In this document: positions 43,290-54,200 of the stretch, piece by piece
Numbering within the stretch: the first letter of the stretch is position 1
How the letters are laid out: each line of letters opens with the position of its first letter
Origin: Darksidea phi
Lineage: Eukaryota; Ascomycota; Dothideomycetes; Pleosporales; Lentitheciaceae
Length of the DNA stretch: 64,000 nucleotides
NCBI GenBank assembly: GCA_030770425.1
Contig: JASJFT010000074.1
Coordinates: 62,001 to 126,000 of the forward strand
Direction of reading: 5' to 3'
Position numbers and translations under genes: made by a program
Notes under the pieces: generated by a model
Database searches by the model: none
Seen by the model: only the letters and a program-made list of their open reading frames with translations
Told to the model about the DNA's origin: nothing

Positions 43290-44711
43290 ATGTCTCCCAG
43301 CATGAAATTCAGACTCCTCGCTCTCGTCGGCGCCGCCGCTGCCGTTCCTCACTACAACGCCCACAGCAAGTTCCATCATACGCCGAGCGGCGGTTATGTT
43401 GGCCCAACTGGTGGCTGGAACGGCCAGAACTCCACCATCGTAGGCCCCACCGGTACTGGGGTTGCTCCTGGCCCTGGTGACGAATCAACCACTCAAACAA
43501 CCACCACCCACACCTCGAAGGCCACCCTTACAGAGACCATCTACGTCACGCCAGTACCTGCCAGCGAGGTACCCACCTCTGTCGCTGCCGTCGACGTGAG
43601 TCAGTCTACTGGTCCCTCAGTCTGCGGGCCTGCCACCGTGACTGTCACTGCCACCAACAAGGTCACTGTGACTGTACCGGCTGGTGGTGCTGAATCGTCG
43701 GCCTACATTCCTGCTCCTGAGGCCCCTACCTATGTTGATGAGGGAACTGTTCCAAGCTACGCACCCGTCGAGCCCCACAAGCCCAGCAGCTCTGTTGTCA
43801 AGGAGGCTGAAACTGCCAAGGAAGGCACTACCTATGTCGCCCCCACCAAAGAGGTTCCCACCGAGACTGCCCCCAGCTCCACCAAGATTGCTACTAGCTC
43901 CACTGAGGCTGCTGTGCCATCTAAGCACACTTCAGCGACCCCGAGCTCGAAGCCGACATCCTCCCCAAGCACTGGTGGAAAGCGTGGTCTTATGTACAAA
44001 GAAGACAGCCCGGCTGATGCAAAAGGCGTCGCTTCGTTGGGCCACTTCGGATGGGCGGCTAACTGGGAGGCCGACGTTAGGGGCGACATTGGCAACATCG
44101 AATTCATCCCGACCCTACGCTCGCTTGATAGGGCTGCCGAGTGGTCGGCCAAGATCGACACCGCCGTTGCTGCTGGCTCTAAGGTTGTTTTCACCTTCAA
44201 CGAGCCCGACATTTTTGAACAGGCCAACCTGAGTCCCGAAGATGCTTGCAAGGCCTGGCAGAAACACGTAGCCGATCTCGTTTCCAAACACTCTGGTGTC
44301 ACCTTCGTCGCTCCTTCGATTTCCAGCACTGCCGGTGACGACAACAAGGGTCTAGGCTGGCTCACACAGTTCCAAAGCCGTTGTCCTCAAGCTGTCTCTG
44401 TTGCCAACTACCATTGGTACGGACCCGCGTCGGTTGGCTTCGCTGGCTTCAAGGCCTACATCGAGGAAGCCCACGCCAAGATCGGCAAAGACTTCTATGT
44501 CACCGAATTTGGTGTCAACGAAGGCGCTAGTGCTGAAGATTCTGCTGCCTTCCTCAAGGAAGCACAAGCATACCTCGACAGCCACCCTAACTGCCTCGGT
44601 TACGCCTACTTCGCCGTCGGCTCCTTCGCCCCCGGCAACGGCTTGAAACCCGAGAACTTGCTCGGTACTGCCAAGGCTCTCACTCCTGCCGGTAAGGTCT
44701 ACGTCTCGTAG
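43290..44711 (+). CDS. Secreted Ser/Thr-rich wall protein with GH128 (Asl1-like) glucanase domain
   Basis: One exon, 473 residues. A signal peptide (KFRLLALVGAAAAV) starts from Met1 or Met5. Residues about 30-230 form a Ser/Thr/Pro-rich, O-glycosylated-type stalk. The catalytic domain from GKRGLMYKEDSPADA (about 230-471) has an (alpha/beta)8 look, with the acid/base motif FNEPD (Glu305) and nucleophile motif TEFG (Glu406), plus NYHWYG and GYAYFAVGSF. GH128 enzymes act on beta-1,3-glucan, and the Asl1-like members in fungi are wall-bound. No GPI signal is seen at the C-terminus. Codon use is strongly C-ending, as in highly expressed genes. Substrate is inferred from the family. Confidence 0.92.
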   Translation: MSPSMKFRLLALVGAAAAVPHYNAHSKFHHTPSGGYVGPTGGWNGQNSTIVGPTGTGVAPGPGDESTTQTTTTHTSKATLTETIYVTPVPASEVPTSVAAVDVSQSTGPSVCGPATVTVTATNKVTVTVPAGGAESSAYIPAPEAPTYVDEGTVPSYAPVEPHKPSSSVVKEAETAKEGTTYVAPTKEVPTETAPSSTKIATSSTEAAVPSKHTSATPSSKPTSSPSTGGKRGLMYKEDSPADAKGVASLGHFGWAANWEADVRGDIGNIEFIPTLRSLDRAAEWSAKIDTAVAAGSKVVFTFNEPDIFEQANLSPEDACKAWQKHVADLVSKHSGVTFVAPSISSTAGDDNKGLGWLTQFQSRCPQAVSVANYHWYGPASVGFAGFKAYIEEAHAKIGKDFYVTEFGVNEGASAEDSAAFLKEAQAYLDSHPNCLGYAYFAVGSFAPGNGLKPENLLGTAKALTPAGKVYVS

Positions 44712-45461
44712 ACCTTTTCTGTGTAACGTGGAGAAGAGGCCGGCGTTTGCATTTTCCGGCGCATCTGAAAAAAATTTATGATGTCATCTAGGGAATAGGG
44801 GTTCATTGTTCTGGGTTATAGGTCTAGATGCATTTCTGGATTGCGCTGACCGTCTCTATTGTTTGTTGTTTAACTTCTCAATTGTATATTTGGGGGCTGG
44901 ATTGGTGTAGCGATATGTCGAGAAGAGCAAATGAATCTCATGAAGATGTACATTGACATGCGCTCTCATACCGTGACTGCAGTGAGGTTTTCGCATATTC
45001 AGTACCATATACTCTGGCATGAGCCGGTGGTGATATCTCACGCCGGTGTCATTACTGGTCAGAATGTGGAAACTTGGTTTCGGGTGGCGACCAAAATAAC
45101 TTCCATCTCGATTGATGGTTTGATGCGACAGGATCCATGTCACGGCAGGCGACAAGATCAACCTATCTAGATCTTCGAATATCCGTTGGGTTTAGGAACA
45201 CTCCCTCGGAGTTAACGACCGGAGGCGTAAATACGACGTGAAGTTAGCGTCCATCGTTAGTGCGCATGAACATTCCTATGTAGTCAAGTGCGGACCATCG
45301 CTTCGAATACATACAGGTAAAGGCAGCCATATCTTCTTATCCACCTCTTTATTTTTGATACGAAACAAAGTTAGTTGTATCCTACACCTCCCTTATGTCT
45401 GCCGAACGCTACTTCACCCAAGACTATCCCCTGTAGAAAAGCAGGGTTGGCGTAGTGCACC
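44712..45461. other. Intergenic, 750 bp
   Basis: 3' UTR of the GH128 gene and promoter of the Zn2Cys6 regulator. No frame or RNA gene supported. Confidence 0.5.
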
Positions 45462-46960
45462 ATGCCATTGATCGTGTCTAGATCCGAGGCTGCTCCTACT
45501 CGGAAGAGAAGAGCCCACGGCAAGTCTCGAAGGGGCTGTGGGAATTGCAAGCTGAGGCGTGTAAAGGTCCGTTGCACCCGCAACTCATGGCCAAGGGTTG
45601 AAGCTCAAATACTGATTACTCGTAGTGCGATGAGACAAGACCACGGTGTAAAAGGTGCCTCGCATACGGCGTGTCATGCAACTATGATGGCGCAAAGACA
45701 TCATTGGATCTGTCGGTGCAGGGGTCCTTTCAAGTGGATTTGACGCCATCAGACGAAGTGACCGATATTGATTTACCGCCGATCAATACGCCCTTTTCAA
45801 TGAATCGGACCACTGCGAGCATGATAGATGCATCGCTGCATGCCGGATCATTAACTTCGGGTGCTGATGCAATGGCTGGTGATTCACCAATAATACACAA
45901 CGTCTCCTTTTGGACTTTTACTGAGAGCGATCTCGAAGTCGTAAAGAGGTTTCAGGAGCGTACGGTCCTGACGATTGGAAACTGTAAAACATCGCCTACC
46001 TACCGCGACTGCATAGGTCATCTCGCATTCAGTGTAAGTTCGTTCGATTGCATGACCTCCTCCATATATCTGGCTGACCACTACCAGCACCCCTTTCTTA
46101 TGCATATGCTCCTCGGCCTAACCCTCATGCACGATGCTTATCTCTCTACCCCCCATTCTCCCCAAACCGCTTCGTCCTATAAACACGCTTCCCTCCAACA
46201 CTGGAACGTCGCCACCAAGCTCTTCAACAACATCCTCTCCCGCCCGCTCCCCCCGTCTTGCCGCGACGCCGTCTGGGCAACTGGCGCTCTGCTCGGTGCC
46301 ATCGTCTTTGCCTACATGGAATCGCCCAATGCAGAGGAGTCATGGCCGCTCAAACCATCCGACCCGACGGATCTCGCATGGTTAAAGCTTAGTGACGGCA
46401 AAAAGGCCATTTGGAAAATCGCCAACCCGACACGGCCCGATTCCATGTTCAGAAAGCTAGCAAAAGACCTAAACCATCTGCAACTGCCCGGCTGGGCGAC
46501 CGAACCCGACTTCGCCGCCGTTCCCGAATCCTGGAAGCGCGCTTTCTACATCACCCCCCAATCCACCGTCAAGAACAACGTGTACTGCTTCCCCGTTATA
46601 ATCCTCTCTCGCCTCCACGGCCTAACGCCAAACATCCAAAACGTCCTGGACTTCTTGTACTTTACGGCGTACATGCCCTCGGGGTTCAAGAGGCTGCTGG
46701 AAATCAAAGATCCGAGGGCGTTGCTGCTACTGCTATGGTGGTACCGCAAGCTGGAACATGGGGAACTTTGGTGGATCAAAAGCAGGGCAAAGATAGAGGG
46801 AAAAGCGATCGAGATTTGGTTGGAGAAGTGGTACGGGGGAGAGACGGGAGTGGCGCTCATGTACGACAGTCTTAAGCGGACGTCTGAGGCGGATGAGCCG
46901 CAGGTACTACCTTCTGAAGTTGAACCCATGGATGAGGGTAATGGGTGCCCCGTCCAGTGA
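45462..46960 (+). CDS. Zn2Cys6 transcription factor
   Basis: Exons 45462-45566, 45626-46033 and 46088-46960 give 461 residues. The zinc cluster is formed across intron 1, with Cys at 26, 29, 36, 43, 46 and 53 (CGNCKLRRVK then CDETRPRCKRC), the CX2CX6CX6CX2CX6C pattern; a basic arm precedes it (RKRRAHGKSRR). The second intron (54 nt, GTAAGT, branch CTGAC, CAG) is a multiple of three without a stop, so an unspliced reading is open too. The spliced AFSHPFLMHMLLGLTLMHD matches the helical middle region of the fungal Upc2/sterol-uptake-like regulators. Targets unknown. Its neighbours are a wall glucanase and a small membrane protein. Confidence 0.9.
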
Positions 46961-47395
46961 CAGGCTATATAGTTTGTCGTATACATTCGAATTTTTACGA
47001 GCAACGGAACTTTTTTTTCCCTATAGAGTTGCTCCAAGTGGTGATCCGAGCTGAAAAGTAATTGAACAGGAATTGCAGGGTCTATCGGCATTCGGCATCA
47101 ACGCCGTTGACCTGCTACTTCTAAATCGCATTCTCGTCTTTTTTTGGCCCGAAATGCATGGACTGCTTGTTGGCTTTGAAGGGGGAACATACCTACGGGC
47201 AAACTTCCGCCCGAGCATGGATCTGACGTCAGACGAGCCTCACGCCACTTGCAATGCTCTACCCAATTTCAGATGGTACAACAAGTCCTCTAAAACGGAA
47301 TGCAATGCATCTCGGTGCGCAAATCTCTATTCAAAGTCCAACCTCACAACAACCATATTACAATTACAACCTCGCTCCAAAAATCTCAGCCTACA
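46961..47395. other. Intergenic, 435 bp
   Basis: The promoter of the small membrane protein gene, with T-runs near 47012 and 47141. Nothing else seen. Confidence 0.45.
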
Positions 47396-48007
47396 ATGAC
47401 GACAACAACTCACCTCAGCACCACCCCCACCCTCCTAACAGCCATCCGCCTCCTCCCCCTCCTCAGCAGCACCGCCTCGCTAACCCACGCCTACATGGAA
47501 AACCTCACAACAAGAGCCTTCCTACGCGCCCCACCAACGACCTCGCAACTTACGCGCACTATGGTAAAAACAACCACCACAGCCGCCAAACCAACCAAGA
47601 CAGCTGAAATCGAGGCCGCAAAGGACATCGTAATACCCATTTGGTTCGTCAATTTCTTTCACAGGGGCATTTGGTCCGTCGTTGGCTTTAACATGCTTAC
47701 TACGACCTCTGCGCTCGCGAATTTGTTCTTGTTTCCTGGTGTTGATGGCCTTGGGAGCAGTAGGAGGTTTTATGTAGGGGGGTTGGCAGCGGCGCTTGCG
47801 CATTATGCGTTTGTGCCCGCTGTGGCTGGGAGTGTGGAGTGGTTGTTTAAGATGTGCGTGGAGCAAGCGAACGGGGAGAAGGGAAGGGGCACGGCGGCGA
47901 AGAGTGTGGAGGAGTGGGTTAGCGTGCATAGGATCAGGATGACGACGGTGGATTTGTGTGCCTGGGTATGTTTTATAGTGGGTGCCGTAGGCGTTCTAAC
48001 GCCATGA
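47396..48007 (+). CDS. Small integral membrane protein, DUF1772/anthrone-oxygenase-like
   Basis: One exon, 203 residues, with about four hydrophobic segments: TLLTAIRLLPLLSSTASLTH, a second around IWSVVGFNMLTTTSALANLF, a third around FYVGGLAAALAHYAFVPAVA, and a C-terminal one near LCAWVCFIVGAVGVL preceded by EEWVSVHRIRMTTVD. The HxxRMxxVDLxAW block resembles fungal DUF1772 membrane proteins, a group that also contains anthrone oxygenases of polyketide clusters. No polyketide synthase is nearby, so that role is unlikely here. Function unknown. It is convergent with UTP20. Confidence 0.75.
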   Translation: MTTTTHLSTTPTLLTAIRLLPLLSSTASLTHAYMENLTTRAFLRAPPTTSQLTRTMVKTTTTAAKPTKTAEIEAAKDIVIPIWFVNFFHRGIWSVVGFNMLTTTSALANLFLFPGVDGLGSSRRFYVGGLAAALAHYAFVPAVAGSVEWLFKMCVEQANGEKGRGTAAKSVEEWVSVHRIRMTTVDLCAWVCFIVGAVGVLTP

Positions 48008-48208
48008 CATAGGCAGAGCATCGAGTGCCGTGTCATAATGGATTAGTGTATGAAAGCGAGGTTGAAGAAAATGCTACAAACGAAGGGGTATCGTTATCAT
48101 TCCGCCATACATCTATGAAGCCCATATACTCCGGAAACATCCCACTTTTGCCTTTCCAAACGCCATTTGCAATGCTCGTACTGATCTCCTATAACTATAT
48201 GCAGCCTC

Positions 48209-51200
48209 TTACCAGCCACGCCTCTTCCCCCGATACTCAGCGCTCTTCTCCTTCCTCTTGATTTTCTTGACCTCATTCCTCCTCTTCTTTTCTTTCCCCC
48301 ACTTTTCTGGCGCTGTTACCGCCTCAACTTTCCTCTTCTGCCTCCTTCCCTCTCTCCTCTCTCTCACACCTTTCCGTACATCTCCCATGACTTTCAAATA
48401 CTCCTGCGTTCCCATGCGCTTCTGCAGGATGTCCATCACCTCCCGTGCTTTATCAATGAGCGTGCTATAGGTATCGTTGAACACTGGATCGGTGGAGCGT
48501 GGGATCGTTGTGGCCGGGTCGGTGAGTGTCGAAAGCGTGGTGAGGAGGTATGGGAGTGAAGAGGATATAGAAGAAATGGAGAGTCTATTCGTGAGGGTCT
48601 CGAGAAGAGTCATTGTGGCGGACTTGGGGTAGAGGGAGGAGAGCTTCATTATCTTCGTCTCGCGGCGGATGATTCCAGAAAGGCGTACCACGAGGCGGTG
48701 AATGGCTGTCGACGGCGTGATATTGATCTTCTTCGGATTCGATATTTCAGGAGAAGGAGAGAAGCCACCCCACTCTTCTTCTGAGACTTCAGCATTCCCG
48801 TTTGCAGCGCCACTCGTCTCATTTACCTCCAAGGCAGCATCTTCTGCGTCATCTTCATCATCTTCTTCACCGCCGATCGTTTGCCGATTCCACATCGCGC
48901 CGTTGGCTGCAAGACATCGTGCAAGAAAGGCAAGGTTGCGGACGCTTTGGATACACAGCTCCTCACTGACGTTGGGTGCGAAGAGATTTCTCAGGAAAGC
49001 GTTGGTAAGCCTCATCATATCCCCATCCGTCAGTTGCAGACCGCGAGATCCTTCCAAGGGCAGCGCGCCGAGGCCAGAGTCTCCATTCGTACGGGCAAAG
49101 TCGGCGAAGCACACCCCGTAAAGCTGTGCAGACGTGAGTTTGACCCAAGCATGCGGATAAGAAACGCATGATCGGACTGCGGCCCAAAGGTCTTCTTTTT
49201 TAGATGTGAGGACAGTGTCGGGGAATGCTTTGCAAAGTTTGGAGAGAACCACCAAAGAGTAATAAATGAGCTCCCAGTCATCATCGTCCTGTCGTCCCAA
49301 GCATATCTCAATGGTGGTTTGGAGCTGCTCCAGCACGAAGCTTAACTCGGCCGGTTTGGCATCCGTAGCCTCAAGATAAAGTCCCCAGCATTGGATGCCG
49401 AGACGCTTCAATCCCCTATCTTCGTCCTGTTCTAGCCAGCTTCGAAGATCGCTCGTGAAGTCCTTCAGGTGCTGCGAGTCTGCACGTTCAAACACTTTCT
49501 TGACGAGCGCTCCAGCCATTGTACGACAGTCGCTTGAGTCATCGTTAGCCATGGAGTGGATCAGAGGGAAGAACACCAGGCCCAGCTCATCCTGGAGAAT
49601 GTTGTCGCCGACCTTAGTCAGCACTAGGTTCAAAGCCTCCATAACCGACTGCCTTCCTTCCACGTGGTCGTATCGAAGGTTCTTGAGTAGAAATTCCAAC
49701 TGTTTTTTGAAACGGTTCTTCGCCTGAGGATATTCCATCAAGAAGTGGAAGTAGCTGCTTCGCGCAACGTCTCGCGCAGACCTCGTCTGGTTCGTGACCA
49801 TCATCACGGCAACCTTGTCCATGACTTCGTAGACCTCTGGCATAATGATCTTACGGTTCATCACTGCTTTGAGGAAGCCAAATGTAACACCCTGGCGGTC
49901 AGGCTCATCTATATCTGGCATGATTCGCTTGATTAAATGTGCTAGGTGGCGCTCCTTCACCTCAACATTTGGTCGTTCCCGTAAGATGGCGGTGATCAAC
50001 TTCAGCGAGGCTTGTGCGATCTCGGCATTAGACGACGGCGCGCCTTTGATCGCTGCAACCGCTTCCGTTACGTATACCAGACAGTTCTCGTCCAGCTCAC
50101 GCATCGGCATCTTGATAATAGTAGTCAGAAGACGGATTGCGGAAATCTGAACCTCTTCTTGTCCTGCAACCAACGCATCTCCCATGGTGGGAAGGAACCC
50201 AGAAAGGTTTTGGGGTGTCTGAAGCTCCTCGTGTTTCCGTAGCACGGTGCGTAAAATGTCCAAGCCGAATCTTGTGATCTTGTAGGTGTAAGATGTAGCC
50301 GAATGTCGGGCACCAGACTTCGCAGCACCTCTCAAGTTGATAAGGTATTTTCTGTTCTTGGGATCCACCCGCTGGACAAGTTCGGGATTATGGGCTTTGT
50401 CGGCTTCCTGAATTAGTTCGTAGCAAAAGACTAGGATGTCCCGATCCTTGACACTAGGATTTTGCAGTACACCCATGCCTATGCGTCGTAGCAACTCGTC
50501 TATCTTCTGTACGGCTCTTGGGCCGAGTTTCTCTTGCAGAAGGGCCTTGAGAGGTAGGACGAGCTCAGTGAGATGTGAAGGGGTAGTGCATCGGGCAATA
50601 ATGTCCATGGAATCGAAGCTCTTACTGCTTTTCACTTCTTTCATCTGACTTATATATTCTTCGGCGTCTTTTTCTTGGCCGGTAAGCCCAAAGGTATCGT
50701 CCATGATGACATCCACAATGTCAGCGAGACAGTAATTCAGTACTCCTGGCTTCAATTGGTCCGAAAGCTTGACGAGGATGTTGTGCAGAGTGAACGAGAG
50801 CACATGTAGTTGGTATCCGCGCTGGAGTGCAACCCGCAGCGCTTTGAGAATGAAGCCCAAGTAAGCCGGACCAGCAAACGTTGCAATCTCCGCCAGAGTA
50901 TTTCGGGCCATGTCTCTACTGTCCTGCGCGCGACTCCTCAGGATGTGCGATATGTCCAAGAGAACAGAGGGCAGCCGGGCTTCGATCTCTGTAGGGGGCA
51001 GGATGAGCACTACCTTTGTTACTGCAATAGCGACTGGCACCCGAACGCTCACATTCGAATCGTCCTTCTTTCGCAGAAACTCGTTCAATTCAGGGAGTAT
51101 GTTGTTGACGAGATCTTTTGTGAGTTTTTCTTGCTGTGGAAGCGTTCTGGTCAGAGTGGAAGTCGGTTTGTCAATATCCATTATGTCTCCGTCGGAGGGT

Positions 51201-54200
51201 TCGGAAGGCTCGTTGTTGCTTAAGAGCGATGTATTGTAGTCTTTCGCAAGCCCGGCTTGGTTCAAGCCGTCCATCAGTCCAGCAATGAGTTTGATCATAA
51301 TTTTCTGCATGTCTTCTTTTTTCGCGAGGTAGCCAATATATCTCTTCAACAGAGATCGGAACTGGGGCCACTCCAGCCATTGACAAAGCGCAGAGATGCT
51401 CTTCACGGTTTCACCAGCTAGGCTGTTTGCGCTCTCACCCTCGGCCTTGTTGAAAACGAAATGCTCGAGAAGTGGTAGCAGAATGTGGTAAATGTTGCTG
51501 CTTTGAAGAAGGGAAGCGTGAGATGCAAGCCGCCGAAGCGCTCGCAGCCGCCGATGGCCCTGAATGTGCAGGATGTTCCCGAAAAACGATGCTTCCTCAT
51601 CGGCAGAGAGGAGAACGTGCAGATCAGCGACCGGGGCCCAATCGTGATACGTCTGCACGAGCTGAGAAAGTACAGCTAGATATTCGACTCGGACGAGTTC
51701 CGAGGTCTCTCGCATCCCATTATGAATGCCGGGAAGAACCGCTGAGCATATAAAGCCCTGGGACGCTTCGATCTCGGTAGAAGCCTGTATGAAACATCGT
51801 AGTGACAAGGAGGCATTGACCCGAATGCTCAGCTCGTCGTTGTCCTTGATGAAGTAGAGCATGTTGAACACGAGCGGCTTCCATTGTGTAAGGGAATATG
51901 GCTTGGCACTGTCTCCATTAATTGCGTCGAAAGCCCGTGAGCGGCGCTCGAAATCAGGCTCGTCCAGTCGAGAAACGGAAAAGGCGTTGAGGTCGTGACA
52001 GAGGCTCGCTACCAGCACAAGATCGTCTATGGAGGCCGAGAGATCCTGGATGATGTCGCAAAGTGTTGTCCTGGCTTGTCGATCCTTGACATACGCAAAT
52101 AACGGACATATTGCATCGAATATGACACTAAAAAGCTCGATGAGTTCTTCGTTGTCACAGCGAGGAACAAATTCGTGGAGAATCTTGAGTAGACTGAACT
52201 TAGTGGGTGCATTGATCCTAGAAGATGGTTGCTTCAGAAGGAATGCTGATATCTCGATCATGTTGCGTGACTCTGCAGAGCCGACCACATGCGATGCCAG
52301 CTCTGCGACAGTTTGCACTCCCGAGTCAAGTAGTTCTCTACTTGGGCTCTTCCGGAGAAGATCACCGACCTGGCCCAGAATCGTATTTGAGTAGGGTTGT
52401 ATTATGTTAGAAGCTATCCTGATCCTTCGGATCTTGTCGTTAGTGGACTCGACTTGCTCGTTTGCGACCAAAGAGATTAGTGGCCGGAGAATGTTGTCGA
52501 GCACGAAGCGCTTTACTTCATCCTTTGCAGATGGCACTTCCAGACATCCAACAACCTTGTTCAGAAGGTCCGGATTATGCTCTACAAGGAAAGGCGCTGT
52601 GAGTGGCGACTTGGACCAGGCTGAAAAAAGGCGAAGTAAACCAGATATAGATTGCGCGGTCTCGATGGGGAACTGCTGAATCCTGGGGTTTACCAGCTCT
52701 TCCACAATGACGGATGAATAATCTGCCCAAGAATATTCGGGGCAACTTTGGAAAATGTTACTCAGGGAGTGGAGAGCACGTTGGCGAATCGTTCTGTGCA
52801 TGGACGTTTGGACATCCTGGCTACCGTCATTCTCAGCCTCCAGCGACACCGTAGCTATTGACAGGTTCCGGGAAGCTTTGATAAGACAATATAAAATGGG
52901 ATCGACAACGAAACCGACAAAAGGTACAAATGTCGTTTTGAGGGTGTTGAGCATATCTTCAAGCATGTTCAACATACCAATCTGCCTGCGTGGAAGCAAC
53001 AGCTCCTTCTTCAGGAGGTCTTCGTCAAGTGCGCCGTCTCGGATGATCTTAACGCCACTTAGAGGACCTAGGGCGATGTTGAGGAATTGCTGAATGGCGC
53101 CTTCCTCAAATCTCGTCAAGGCTTGAAAAACTGCTTTTCGTTTAGCCTCCAAGCCCTGCTTCCCGCTAATGACCCTTCCGTAGAGCAGGCGCAGTATCAC
53201 CGGCAACAAGCGACTACGATGCTCTTCCTTGACGAGGCTTTGGTCGGATCCAACGTCTAAGAATACAGATATCTCATCCCGGAATCGAGCATCGTCGAGG
53301 AGATGAAACAAATTCTCTTGATACTCTGTAATGGCATGGTCTTTCCATGCCAGTATAGCTTTGAGTGCAGATTTCTGAATCTCGACGTCGCCGTTGCTTA
53401 GCAGCGCCAAAAAGGCATCGTGCACTTCAGTGGCGCGATATAAGACCTTTGGATTTTTGAATTTCGAGAAAACTGAAAGCATTGCTTTCTGGTCTTTTCG
53501 CGTCCAGCGAGAGTAGCTTTGCTCAGGCTCCTCTGCATTTTCAGCATTATCAATCTCCACAATGCCCGCTCCACGTTCGTCCAACGCCCAATCGAGCAGG
53601 ACTGGAACTAAAAGCCGTGAACGCTTCTCTGCAACATCAGGCAAGTCGTTGAGAAGGCGAAGCGCTTGCGTCCTACTGAAGGAGTTCACGAACGGCATTC
53701 TGGCGTGCTCGATCTCGAATGCAGCTTTGAGCTGCTCGCTGCTAGGCCCAAACAACATCTGTTGTTGAGAGATCCGATGTTCGAGCTGCATGACGTTGGT
53801 GCATTCAAAGACCGATGCGTATCGGGGCGGAGAAGTTTCAGTGGCTTTATGGAGCGAACACTCGTGGCTGTCCGGCTGGCATAGGCACACGAACGCTATT
53901 CGCGAGACGTGGGCTTCTCCGTCTTTGTTCTCGCATATGATTTTCAACGCCGAGCACACATCGTCCCAGACGGACGAGAGCCTCATGTGCAGGAGGCCAA
54001 ACAGGAACGTAGGCAGGGCTTCGCTAATCCACTTATCCGAGGAGACATCTGGATAGATTTTTGCGAGTTGGCCGATCCGCATCGATATAGATCGTTGTGA
54101 ATCGAGACTTATTGGCGTTTGCTCGATGATCAGAGCTGCATTCATAACCTCTCGCACTTGCTCGTTATGGCCAGCAGTGATGATTTCGAGCAAGCCTAAA

